A program made the position numbers and the translations under genes. DNA of 64,000 nt from Ramlibacter sp. Leaf400 (lineage in GTDB: Bacteria; Pseudomonadota; Gammaproteobacteria; Burkholderiales; Burkholderiaceae_C): contig NZ_LMQL01000010.1 of assembly GCF_001424545.1 (NCBI RefSeq), forward strand, positions 174,672 to 238,671, read 5' to 3'. The stretch's first letter is position 1, and every line of letters starts with the position of its first letter. The notes below the pieces were generated by a model. It worked only from the letters and a program-made list of their open reading frames with translations, was not told the origin of the DNA and searched no databases. Positions 24,032-32,317 of this stretch are shown one piece after another.

Positions 24032-24438
24032 TCGGTCTTTTGAAAGTCCAGCGAGGCGGAGTTCATGCAGTAGCGCAGCCCGGTGGGGGCGGGGCCGTCC
24101 GGGAACACGTGGCCCAGGTGCGCGCCGCATTGCGCGCAGACGGTCTCGGTGCGCATCATGCCGTGGCTGGCGTCGCGGATCTCCTTGATGGCGCCGGGCG
24201 CCGCCAGCGAGAAGCTGGGCCAGCCGCAGCCGGCATCGAACTTGGTGCCGGAGTCGAAGAGTTTGTTCCCGCAGCAGATGCAGTGGTAGCTGCCGTCGGC
24301 CCACACCCGCTCGTACTTGCCGGTGAAGGGGCGCTCGGTGGCGGCGTGGCGGGTGACCTCGAAGGCGCCGCGCTCGGCGCCTTTCTCGGCCAGCAGGGCC
24401 TTCCATTCGGCCTCGGTCTTCTGGATGGGGTAGGTCAT
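24028..24438 (-). CDS. msrB: Peptide-methionine (R)-S-oxide reductase
   Basis: MsrB repairs the R epimer of methionine sulfoxide using thioredoxin. The 136-residue enzyme has the zinc site C53xxC56 and C101xxC104, the GWPSF segment at 72-76, and the catalytic C124 in RYCMNSASL. It is a cytosolic form with no signal peptide. It overlaps selO upstream and yciB downstream by 4 bp each, so these three are translationally coupled. SelO-MsrB pairing fits a redox-repair unit. Confidence 0.96.
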   Translation of the reverse strand: MTYPIQKTEAEWKALLAEKGAERGAFEVTRHAATERPFTGKYERVWADGSYHCICCGNKLFDSGTKFDAGCGWPSFSLAAPGAIKEIRDASHGMMRTETVCAQCGAHLGHVFPDGPAPTGLRYCMNSASLDFQKTE

Positions 24439-25925
24439 GAGGAGCAGCTGATCTCGATGTGGGACGCCCAGTCGGGCGGGAAGCCGGCCAGGTCTTCGAG
24501 CGCGGGATGTTCGTCGAAGGGCGCGTGGACGACCTTCAACAGGTCGGCCACGCCGCCGAAATCCTTCACCTTGGCGCGGCGGATCGCCAGCTCGCCCAGG
24601 TGGTTGCGCAGCACGAACTTGGGGTTGGTTCGCAGCATTCCCAGGGCCGTGGCGCCCCGCTCGGCCGGCAGGCGGGCCGAATGGTCGCGCCACCAGGCGT
24701 CGAAGCCTTCGCGGTCCAGGAACTGGTCGCGCACTGGTTCAGGATCGCCGGTCGCAACCGCGTGCGAGAGGCGCCGCCAGAAGATCGTGTAGTCCACCCG
24801 GTCCTTGGCCAGCAGCTGCAGCACGCGCTCGACCAGCACCCGGTCGTCCTCGTGGGCGTCGGGCAGGCCGAGCTTGCCGCGCATGCAGGCTTCCAGCTCG
24901 CTGGGGAAGATCGTCTTGTAAGACTCCAGCGCCGCGAGCGTGAGCTGCTCGTCGCCGATCAGCGGCAGCAAGGCCTGGCCCAGGCAGAACAGGTTCCAGT
25001 AGGCGACGTTGGGCTGGCGGTTGTAGGCATAGCGGCCGCTCTCGTCGCTGTGGTTGCAGATGTGGTTGGGGTCGAAGGCGTCGAGGAACTGGAACGGGCC
25101 GTAGTCGATCGTCAGGCCCAGGATGCTCATGTTGTCCGTGTTCATCACGCCGTGGCAGAAGCCCACGGCCTGCCAGCGGGCGAGGAGGGCGGCGGTGCGC
25201 TCGCTCACCTGCTCCAGGAAGGCGGCATAGGCGTTGCCGCCGAAGCGCTCCGTGGCGCGGCACTCGGGATAGAAGCGGTCGATGACGTAGTCGGCCAGGG
25301 TGCGCAGCTCGCCGTACTGCTCGCGCGAGGCGAAATGCTCGAAGTGGCCGAAGCGGATGAAGCTGGGCGCCACCCGCACGACCACGGCGGCCGTCTCGAT
25401 CTCCTCGCGGCGCACCGGCGCGTCGGAGCCGGTGACGCTGAGGGCCCGCGTGGTCGGGATGCGCAGGCCATGCATCGCCTCGCTGCCCAGGAACTCGCGG
25501 ATGCTGGACCGCAGCACCGCGCGCCCGTCGCCCATGCGCGAGTAGGGCGTGCGACCGGTGCCCTTGAACTGCAGTTCCTGCGGGCCGGTGGCCGACTCGA
25601 CCTCGCCCAGCAGCAGGGCTCGGCCATCGCCGAGCTGACCGGCCCAGACGCCGAACTGGTGGCCGCTGTAGACGCTGGCCAATGGGCGCGTGCCGGCGAT
25701 CGGCAGCGAGCCGGTGAGGGCGCTCACGCCGTCTTCGGATTGCAGCAGGTCGGTCGGCAGGCGCAGGTCGGCGGCCAGCCGGGGATTGACCCCGACGAGG
25801 TAAGGCGAGGGGAGCGGTGCCGCGACCAGGTCGGTGAAGAAGGCAGGACCGAGAGCGGCGAAGCTGTGCTTCCAGCCCACCCCCAGGTCGAACAGGCGGG
25901 GCGGGGCGTCGGCCAGGGAATCCAT
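24435..25925 (-). CDS. selO: Protein adenylyltransferase SelO (YdiU)
   Basis: Pseudokinase-fold enzyme that transfers AMP to Ser/Thr/Tyr of target proteins, linked to oxidative-stress response. The 496-residue protein shows [18 protein letters not shown] and [21 protein letters not shown] in the N-lobe, then [24 protein letters not shown] with the metal-binding N and D residues. It ends ...IEISCSS, with Cys where animal SelO has selenocysteine, in the position able to form a regulatory disulfide. It leads the selO-msrB-yciB-bolA-PPIase operon. Divergent from the 26 kb signalling locus. Confidence 0.95.
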   Translation of the reverse strand: MDSLADAPPRLFDLGVGWKHSFAALGPAFFTDLVAAPLPSPYLVGVNPRLAADLRLPTDLLQSEDGVSALTGSLPIAGTRPLASVYSGHQFGVWAGQLGDGRALLLGEVESATGPQELQFKGTGRTPYSRMGDGRAVLRSSIREFLGSEAMHGLRIPTTRALSVTGSDAPVRREEIETAAVVVRVAPSFIRFGHFEHFASREQYGELRTLADYVIDRFYPECRATERFGGNAYAAFLEQVSERTAALLARWQAVGFCHGVMNTDNMSILGLTIDYGPFQFLDAFDPNHICNHSDESGRYAYNRQPNVAYWNLFCLGQALLPLIGDEQLTLAALESYKTIFPSELEACMRGKLGLPDAHEDDRVLVERVLQLLAKDRVDYTIFWRRLSHAVATGDPEPVRDQFLDREGFDAWWRDHSARLPAERGATALGMLRTNPKFVLRNHLGELAIRRAKVKDFGGVADLLKVVHAPFDEHPALEDLAGFPPDWASHIEISCSS

Positions 25926-26058
25926 CCGCCGATTGTCCCCCGGGCCGCCAACCCCTTGCCGGCCTAGGCGAAAGCCTTATGGCGCGACCGTTGACACCGC
26001 CGGGATAATTCCTTAGCTGCTGAGCGCCGCCACAGGTGCACGAGGGAGGGCAAGAAAA

Positions 26059-26774
26059 ATGAGCGACATGTCACTGATCCACCGTTCGCTGGGCGTCATG
26101 CCGCAGATGCCGCCGATGGCCAGGCCGCAGATCCCGGTGGCGCCCGAACCTGTCATCCCGGCCGGCAGCCGCGAACTGCCCCTGGATGAGCTGGAGATCC
26201 AGCACCTGCGCGGCATGGCCGAGATCGCGCAAGTCGTCCACCTGCGCAGCGAGATCAACCTGCCGGCCGCCGCGTTGGCGGACCCGGCATTCATTTCTCG
26301 CGAAAAAAAAGAGACCAGCACGGTTTTGTCGCCGGTTTTCGCTGGCGCGGCCAGTTTATTGGAACTATCCGCCTCATCCCGCTCGGGCTCGGCCTCGCGC
26401 CGTGTGAGAACCTCCTGGTGAACCAGGACTCGTCGCCGCACCTGATGCCGGCGGCCTGGGAAGTCGGCCGGCTCGTGCTGGCCCCCGAATACCGCACCGG
26501 GCCCGAAGCGCTCAAGCGCTGCCTGTTCCTCACCCTGGCCCACCTGGTCGACACCTTGCAGATCGAGAACCTGTACGCCACCTGCACCCCCGTGCTGAGC
26601 CGGCTGTACCGCCGCTTCGGCTTTTCCGTCCTGGTCAAGGACGCCTGCCAGGGAGAGGGCGGCAGCTACTCGCTGATCCACGGCGACGTGCCGACGGTGT
26701 TTCGCGCCCTGGCGGGCAGCGACCGCGAGCGCGAGCTGGCCGAAAGCCGGCTGGCGATGCTGCGGCCCAACTGA
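26059..26774 (+). CDS. GNAT/LuxI-like acyltransferase, reading frame split by a -1 shift at an A8 run
   Basis: Two frames make one protein. 26059-26310 encodes 84 residues ending REKK. Stepping back one base on the A run and continuing from 26310 to 26774 gives RDQHGFVAGFRWRGQFIGTI and on, 238 residues in all. The joined part aligns with the intact paralogue at 41798-42454: IGTIRLIP against IGTIRFIP, and WEVGRLVLAPEYR against WEVGRLIMAPEHR. R105, E135 and R138 sit where LuxI enzymes have their conserved R, E and R. Without slippage the product is 120 residues and lacks the acyltransferase core. It may be a programmed frameshift, a phase-variable gene, a pseudogene or a sequencing error. GGAGGG precedes the start, and the kinase gene begins 11 bp after the end. 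Confidence 0.7.
26303..26310 (+). other. A8 slippery run, candidate -1 frameshift site
   Basis: Zero-frame codons are GAA AAA AAA GAG, so the bases 26304-26310 read A-AAA-AAA, the X-XXY-YYZ heptamer. A -1 slip makes the next codon AGA and enters exactly the frame of the acyltransferase core. A GC-rich 6-bp hairpin (26330-26335 with 26342-26347, one G-U) lies 20 nt downstream, further than usual for a stimulator. No strong Shine-Dalgarno-like stimulator is seen upstream. Confidence 0.6.
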
Positions 26775-26785
26775 GTCCTTCCTCC

Positions 26786-29305
26786 ATGACCGGCTGGTTC
26801 TCGCGCCTGTTCGCGCACTACGAGGCGTACCACGCCTATGGTCCACCGCGCCTCAAGTACATGGGCTACCTGGGGGCGGTGACCTACATCGCCTTCTTCT
26901 TCCTGCGGTTCACCCGCAAGAACCCGGACCTCTGGGACGACCTGCCGTTTCGCGCCGTCGCGGTGCTGCTGTTCCTGGGGCTGGGGCTCAAGGAGTTCTG
27001 GCCGGCCCGATTGAAGCCGTACTACATCCGGTACTCGTACCTGGTGCTGCTGTACTGCCTGCCGACCTTCACCATCCTGGTCGCGCTGGAGCGCGGCGGC
27101 GGGGTGCCTGCCATCTCCAACGCCTTCATCGTGCTGTGCTTCCTGGTGATGCTCACCGACTGGCGCAACACGCTGGCGATGCTGGCCGTCGGCACGGCGC
27201 TGGCCGCGGGCTACTACGCGCTCACGGTCGACGATCCGCGGCTGCCGTTGGACCTGATCGCGCAGTTGCCCGCGTACACGCTGATCGTGATCGGCGGCAA
27301 CCTGTTCAAGTTCTCCACCGAGCAGATCGATGCGGAGCGCAAGCTGCGCGCCACCCAGGCCCTGGCGGGTTCGATCGCGCATGAGCTGCGGCACCCGCTG
27401 GCCCAGGTGCGCCACAGCCTGGAGCGCATGCAGAAGGTGCTGCCCGCGCCCGGCGTGCCCGGCCAGCTGGCCGCGGTCGGGCCGGCCGAGGTCGACACGC
27501 TCTACCGCCACCTGGCGCACGGCGAGCAGGCCGTGCAGCGCGGGCTGCAGGTGATCTCCATGACGCTGGACGAGGTCAGCGCCAAGCCGCTGGACACGGT
27601 CAGCTTCTCCTACCTGTCGGCGGCCGAGGTGGTGCGCAAGGCGGTCGACGAGTACGGCTACGACGGCGACGACGCGCGTGCCGCCGTCTCGGTCAAGGTG
27701 GACGAGGACTTCCAGTTCCTCGGCGACGAGACCGCCTACCTGTTCGTGCTGTTCAACCTGATCAAGAACGCCCTGTACTACCTGCGGCTGCACCCGGGCA
27801 CGGCGGTGACGATCACCGTCGGCGGCCAGCAGGTGACCGTGCGCGACAACGGTCCGGGCATCGCCCCCGAGGTGCTGCCCACGCTGTTCGAGCCCTTCCG
27901 GTCGGTGGGCAAGTCGGGCGGCACCGGCCTGGGGCTGGCCTACTGCCAGCGCGTGATGAAGGCCTTCGGCGGCGAGATCCGCTGCCACTCGCAGCCGGGG
28001 GCCTTCACCGAATTCACCATGCAGTTCCCGCCGGCCGGCGAGCAGGCGCGGGAGGAGCACCGGCAGCAGGTGCTCGATTCGGCGCGCGCCGTGCTGGCCG
28101 ACAAGCGCCTGCTGGTGGTCGAAGACGACGCCGCCCAGCGCGTGACCACGCGCCACAAGCTGCGCTCGCTGGGCCTGGTCATCGACGAGGCGGCCGACGG
28201 CCAGCGCGCGCTGGAAATGCTCTCGCGCCACGCCTACGACCTGGTGCTGCTGGACCTGAACATGCCCGTGCTCGACGGCTACCAGGTCGCCCAGAAGGTG
28301 CGCCAGGGCCAGGTGCCGGCCAACCGCTACGTGCGCATCGTGGCCCACACCAGCGAGCCGGCCCACCTGGCCCGGGTGAAGACGCAGCGCTCCGGGATGG
28401 ACGGCTTCGTCGCCAAGCCCTCGGCCCAGCTGCCGCTGGTGCAGGCGTTGCAGCGGGCGCTGGAGCGGCGCAGCACCGCCTCGCCGGCGGGCGGGCGTCC
28501 GCTGGCCGCCCGCAGCGTGCTGCTGGCCGACGACAGCGCCTACAACCGCCGTGCCGTCGCCGCCTACCTGCGCGACGCGGGCGCGTCCGTGGTGGAGGTC
28601 GACCATGGGGAGGCTGTCCTGGCCGCGCTCCGTGCCGGCGCCGCCTTCGATGCGGTGCTGATGGACCTGAACATGCCCGGCCTGGGCGGCCTGGACACCT
28701 CGCGCGCCATCCGCGCCAGCCACGAGGCGTGGTCGACGCTTCCCATCATCGCGCTCACGGCCCATTCGGACTCGCCGGCGGTGCAGGGCGCGCGCGATGC
28801 CGGCATGAACGGCTTCTTGGTCAAGCCGGTCGAGGCGGCCCAGCTGTACGAGGTGGTGGCCGAACTCACAGCCGTCCCGCGCGGCCCGGTCGCGCCGTCA
28901 CCGCTCGCGCAGCCCACTGTTCCACCTTCCCCGCCGGACGAGGAGGCGCTGCTCAACCTCGCGCGGCTGGAGAGCTACCAGCGGCTGGGGCTGCTGGAGG
29001 AGTTGCTGGCCGACTACCTGCCCGAGATCGCCCGGCTGATGGGCGCGCTGGAACAGGCAGTGGCCGCGCAGGACCTGCCGCGCGCACAGGACACGCTGCA
29101 CTCGCTGCTGGGCATGAGCGGCGAGGCGGGGGCGCTGGCGCTGTACCAGTGGGTGCGCGGCGTGTATGTTCCCGTGCTCGAGGAGGGCCGCTGGCCGCCG
29201 GCGGACGAGTGGCTGCCCAAGGCCCAGGCGCTGGCGGTGCGCACCGAGCAGGCGCTGCGCGAGTACGGCGCGCGCCACTCGGGCGCCCGCGCCACCGAGG
29301 GGTAA
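26786..29305 (+). CDS. Six-TM hybrid sensor histidine kinase (CqsS/PhcS-like) with two receivers and an HPt domain
   Basis: 839-residue membrane sensor. Six hydrophobic helices fill residues 25-175 with short loops and no periplasmic domain, as in CqsS/PhcS quorum sensors. The transmitter has phospho-acceptor H199 (IAHELRHPLAQ), an N box (LFNLIKNALYY), DNGPGIAPE and GTGLGLAYC. Receiver 1 has D490 (LLDLNMP), receiver 2 has D627 (LMDLNMP), and the C-terminal HPt has H772 in DTLHSLLGMSGE. The gene follows the split acyltransferase by 11 bp and precedes the receiver-kinase gene by 9 bp, so all three form one operon. The ligand is not known; context suggests the product of the acyltransferase. Confidence 0.88.
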   Translation: MTGWFSRLFAHYEAYHAYGPPRLKYMGYLGAVTYIAFFFLRFTRKNPDLWDDLPFRAVAVLLFLGLGLKEFWPARLKPYYIRYSYLVLLYCLPTFTILVALERGGGVPAISNAFIVLCFLVMLTDWRNTLAMLAVGTALAAGYYALTVDDPRLPLDLIAQLPAYTLIVIGGNLFKFSTEQIDAERKLRATQALAGSIAHELRHPLAQVRHSLERMQKVLPAPGVPGQLAAVGPAEVDTLYRHLAHGEQAVQRGLQVISMTLDEVSAKPLDTVSFSYLSAAEVVRKAVDEYGYDGDDARAAVSVKVDEDFQFLGDETAYLFVLFNLIKNALYYLRLHPGTAVTITVGGQQVTVRDNGPGIAPEVLPTLFEPFRSVGKSGGTGLGLAYCQRVMKAFGGEIRCHSQPGAFTEFTMQFPPAGEQAREEHRQQVLDSARAVLADKRLLVVEDDAAQRVTTRHKLRSLGLVIDEAADGQRALEMLSRHAYDLVLLDLNMPVLDGYQVAQKVRQGQVPANRYVRIVAHTSEPAHLARVKTQRSGMDGFVAKPSAQLPLVQALQRALERRSTASPAGGRPLAARSVLLADDSAYNRRAVAAYLRDAGASVVEVDHGEAVLAALRAGAAFDAVLMDLNMPGLGGLDTSRAIRASHEAWSTLPIIALTAHSDSPAVQGARDAGMNGFLVKPVEAAQLYEVVAELTAVPRGPVAPSPLAQPTVPPSPPDEEALLNLARLESYQRLGLLEELLADYLPEIARLMGALEQAVAAQDLPRAQDTLHSLLGMSGEAGALALYQWVRGVYVPVLEEGRWPPADEWLPKAQALAVRTEQALREYGARHSGARATEG

Positions 29306-29314
29306 GGTCCAGAG

Positions 29315-30481
29315 ATGCCGCACGTAGCGCGTTCCATCCTGTTCGTCGACGACGAGGCGCCGTCGCGCAAGTGGTTCGCCCGCTGCTTCGGAGGCGAGTT
29401 CGACGTGGCCACCGCGGCCAGCGCCGACGACGCCATGGCCATCCTGGCGCAGCGGGGCGACGAGTTCGCCGCGCTGGTCACCGACTACCGCATGCCCGAG
29501 CAGGACGGCATGAAGCTGCTGCGCCGGGTGCAGCACGACCACCGCCACATCGTGCGCCTGCTGGCCACGGCCTACGCCGAGAAGGACGTCGCGATCGCCG
29601 CGGTCAACCAGGGCAAGGTGCTGCGCATCCTGGAAAAGCCGCTCGAGGACGAGCCCACGCGAGAGGCGCTGCGCGAGGCCCTGGCGCTGTACCGCCAACA
29701 GGCTCTGGAGCGCGCGTTGAACGAGAGCCGCGCCGCCACGCTGCGCGAGACGCTGGGCTTCCTGGCCCACGAGCTGAACACGCCGCTGGCGACGGTGCGC
29801 GGCTGCGTGAGCACCGTGGCCGCCCGCGCCATCGCCAACGGCGCCGGGTCGCGCGCCGGCGTCGCGGAGTTCGAGGAGCACCAGCCCGGCGAACTGCTGG
29901 CCGCGCTGGAACGGGCCGAGCGCCGCGCCCAGTACTGCCAGTCGCTGGTGGCCACCTTCCTGCAGTCGGCCCGGGATGCCTATCCCGGCGCGGCGCCGCA
30001 GACCGTCAGCGCCTCCGCGCTGCTGGGGGCGCTGGACGAATTCCCCTTCGAGGAGCAGGAGCGGGTCTGGGTCACCCGCCGCGTGGCGCGGGACTTCCGC
30101 CTGCCGGGCCGGCGCGACCTGCTGTACCTGGTGCTGTGCACCCTCACCAAGAACGCGCTGCAGGCGCTGCGCGGGCGCCCCCGGCCCAGCCTGCGCATCG
30201 AGGCGGGCTGCGAGGGCGGCGCCGAAGGCGCGCGCGGCTGGCTGCGCTTCGTCGACAACGGCGCGGGCATCCCGCCCGACGTCCTGGCCCGCTTGACGCG
30301 CGAGCCCGTCACCACCCGCGCCGGCAGCGGCGGCAACGGCATGGGCCTGATGTTCTGCCAGCGCGTCATGCAGGCCGCGGGCGGCTCGGTGCGGATCGAC
30401 TCCACGCTCGGCGAAGGCACGACGGTGCTGCTGCAGTTCGAGCGCGCCGTGCAGCCCATCGAAGCCTCCCCGGGGGCCTGA
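29315..30481 (+). CDS. Receiver-histidine kinase protein (PhcR/PhcQ-like architecture)
   Basis: 388-residue cytosolic protein with reversed order. An N-terminal receiver (ILFVDDE, phospho-acceptor D57 in VTDYRMPEQDG, EKP at 107-109) is followed by a transmitter with H152 in FLAHELNTPLATV. The ATPase part has TKNALQAL, VDNGAGIPP and GNGMGLMFCQ. There is no DNA-binding domain. Such receiver-kinase proteins act in the Phc quorum-sensing circuit of Ralstonia and relatives; here it probably takes phosphate from the kinase encoded 9 bp upstream. Output target unknown. An acyl-CoA synthetase gene follows after 95 bp. Confidence 0.85.
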   Translation: MPHVARSILFVDDEAPSRKWFARCFGGEFDVATAASADDAMAILAQRGDEFAALVTDYRMPEQDGMKLLRRVQHDHRHIVRLLATAYAEKDVAIAAVNQGKVLRILEKPLEDEPTREALREALALYRQQALERALNESRAATLRETLGFLAHELNTPLATVRGCVSTVAARAIANGAGSRAGVAEFEEHQPGELLAALERAERRAQYCQSLVATFLQSARDAYPGAAPQTVSASALLGALDEFPFEEQERVWVTRRVARDFRLPGRRDLLYLVLCTLTKNALQALRGRPRPSLRIEAGCEGGAEGARGWLRFVDNGAGIPPDVLARLTREPVTTRAGSGGNGMGLMFCQRVMQAAGGSVRIDSTLGEGTTVLLQFERAVQPIEASPGA

Positions 30482-30576
30482 CGCCCCGCGTCCCCGGTTC
30501 GACGCCGCCCCGCGACGGGCGCGGTTGGTCGTAGCATCTGCGCTTTCCCCACAAGAACGCCGCACAAGGAGACGCC

Positions 30577-32205
30577 ATGCTGGGCCTGATGCAGAACCAA
30601 CCCCTGCTGATCTCGTCGCTGATCGACTTTGCCGAGCGCCACCACGGCGACGGCGAGATCGTCTCGCGCCGGGTGGAGGGCGACATCCACCGCTACACCT
30701 GGCGCGACGTGGCCGCGCGGTCCCGGCAGGTCGCCCACGCGCTCGACTCGGTGAACCTGCTGTTCTCCGACCGCGTCGCCACGCTGGCCTGGAACGGCTA
30801 CCGGCACCTGGAGCTGTACTTCGGCGTGTCGGGCTCCGGCCGCGTGCTGCACACCATCAACCCGCGCCTGCACCCCGAGCAGATCGCCTGGATCGCCAGC
30901 CATGCGGAAGACCAGGTCCTGTGCTTCGATGCCACCTTCCTGCCGCTGGTGCAGGCGATCCATGCCCGGTGCCCGACCATCCGCCAGTACGTGATGCTGT
31001 GCGACTCGGGCAAGGTGCCCCGGGACAGCGGCATCCCCAATCTGGTCGGCTACGAGGACTGGATCGGCGGCCAGTCGACCGCCTACGACTGGCCGACTTT
31101 CGACGAGAACTCCGCGTCGAGCATGTGCTACACGAGCGGCACCACGGGCAACCCGAAGGCGGCGCTCTACAGCCACCGCTCGACCCTGCTGCACGCGTAC
31201 GCCGCGGCGCTGCCGGACGTGATGGGCATCTCGGCGCGCGACTCGGTGCTGCCGGTGGTGCCGATGTTCCATGTCAACGCCTGGGGCATCCCGTATTCGG
31301 CCGCGCTCACCGGCTGCAAGCTGGTGTTCCCCGGCCCGGCGCTGGACGGCAAGTCGGTCTACGAGCTGGTCGAGGCGGAGAAGGTGACGTACGCGGCCGG
31401 TGTGCCCACCGTGTGGCAGATGCTGCTCGGCCACATGAAGCCGGGCGGCCTGCGTTTCTCCACGCTGCGGCGCACCGTCATCGGCGGTTCCGCCTGCCCG
31501 CCCGCGATGATCCAGGCCTTCCGCGAGGACTACGGCGTGGACGTGCTGCACGCGTGGGGCATGACCGAGATGAGTCCGCTGGGCACGCTGTGCACGCTGA
31601 AGAACAAGCACCTGCCGCTGCCCCCCGACGAGCAGATGAAGATCCGCCTCAAGCAGGGCCGCGCGATCTTCGGCGTGGACATGAAGATCCTGGGCGACGG
31701 CGGCAAGGAGCTGCCCTGGGACGGCAGGTCCTACGGCGACCTGTACGTGAAGGGCCCCTGGGTCGTGCGCGAGTACTTCAAGGGCGAGGGCGGCGATCCG
31801 CTGGTGGGCGGCTGGTTTCCCACCGGCGACGTCGCCACCATCGACGCCGAGGGCTACATGCAGATCACCGACCGCAGCAAGGACGTGATCAAGTCCGGCG
31901 GCGAGTGGATCAGCTCGATCGACATCGAGAACATCGCGATGTCGCATCCGGCGGTGCAGATGGCGGCGTGCGTGGGCATGCCGCACCCCAAGTGGGACGA
32001 GCGGCCGATCATCGCCGTGGTGAAGAGACCGGGCGCCGAGGTGACGCGCGAGGAGCTGCTCAAGTTCTACGACGGCAAGATCGCCAAGTGGCAGGTGCCC
32101 GACGACGTGGTGTTCGTCGACGCGATCCCGCTCGGCGCGACCGGCAAGATGCTCAAGACCAGGCTGCGCGAGACCTTGAAGGACTACCGCCTGCCGACGG
32201 CCTGA
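30577..32205 (+). CDS. AMP-forming fatty acyl-CoA synthetase
   Basis: Activates a fatty acid to acyl-CoA through an acyl-adenylate. The 542-residue ANL enzyme has the P-loop YTSGTTGNPK (185-194), the core motif HAWGMTEMSPLG, the hinge DRSKDVIKSGGEW, and the catalytic K524 in GATGKMLK. Length and motifs fit the medium/long-chain FadD3/AlkK-like group; chain length cannot be read from sequence. A good Shine-Dalgarno (AAGGAG) precedes ATG 30577. It lies 95 bp after the signalling genes, so it may be cotranscribed with them or just be a neighbour. Confidence 0.92.
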   Translation: MLGLMQNQPLLISSLIDFAERHHGDGEIVSRRVEGDIHRYTWRDVAARSRQVAHALDSVNLLFSDRVATLAWNGYRHLELYFGVSGSGRVLHTINPRLHPEQIAWIASHAEDQVLCFDATFLPLVQAIHARCPTIRQYVMLCDSGKVPRDSGIPNLVGYEDWIGGQSTAYDWPTFDENSASSMCYTSGTTGNPKAALYSHRSTLLHAYAAALPDVMGISARDSVLPVVPMFHVNAWGIPYSAALTGCKLVFPGPALDGKSVYELVEAEKVTYAAGVPTVWQMLLGHMKPGGLRFSTLRRTVIGGSACPPAMIQAFREDYGVDVLHAWGMTEMSPLGTLCTLKNKHLPLPPDEQMKIRLKQGRAIFGVDMKILGDGGKELPWDGRSYGDLYVKGPWVVREYFKGEGGDPLVGGWFPTGDVATIDAEGYMQITDRSKDVIKSGGEWISSIDIENIAMSHPAVQMAACVGMPHPKWDERPIIAVVKRPGAEVTREELLKFYDGKIAKWQVPDDVVFVDAIPLGATGKMLKTRLRETLKDYRLPTA

Positions 32206-32317
32206 GCACGCGTGTCGCCTGCGCGATAGCAGCGCTCCAGCTTACGGGCATTCCCTGACCATTGCACTGGACGAATACTTGTACCCTGCGCGCATTCCAA
32301 CACCCAGGAGACGCAAG

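Noticed and set aside
25991..26009. TTGACA and GATAAT as a promoter for the signalling operon
   Set aside because: The two hexamers are only 7 bp apart, far too close for a sigma70 promoter.
26418..26774. A separate 118-residue gene starting at GTG 26418
   Set aside because: The frame carries convincing acyltransferase sequence upstream of this GTG back to 26310, so it is the second half of the split gene and not an independent start.
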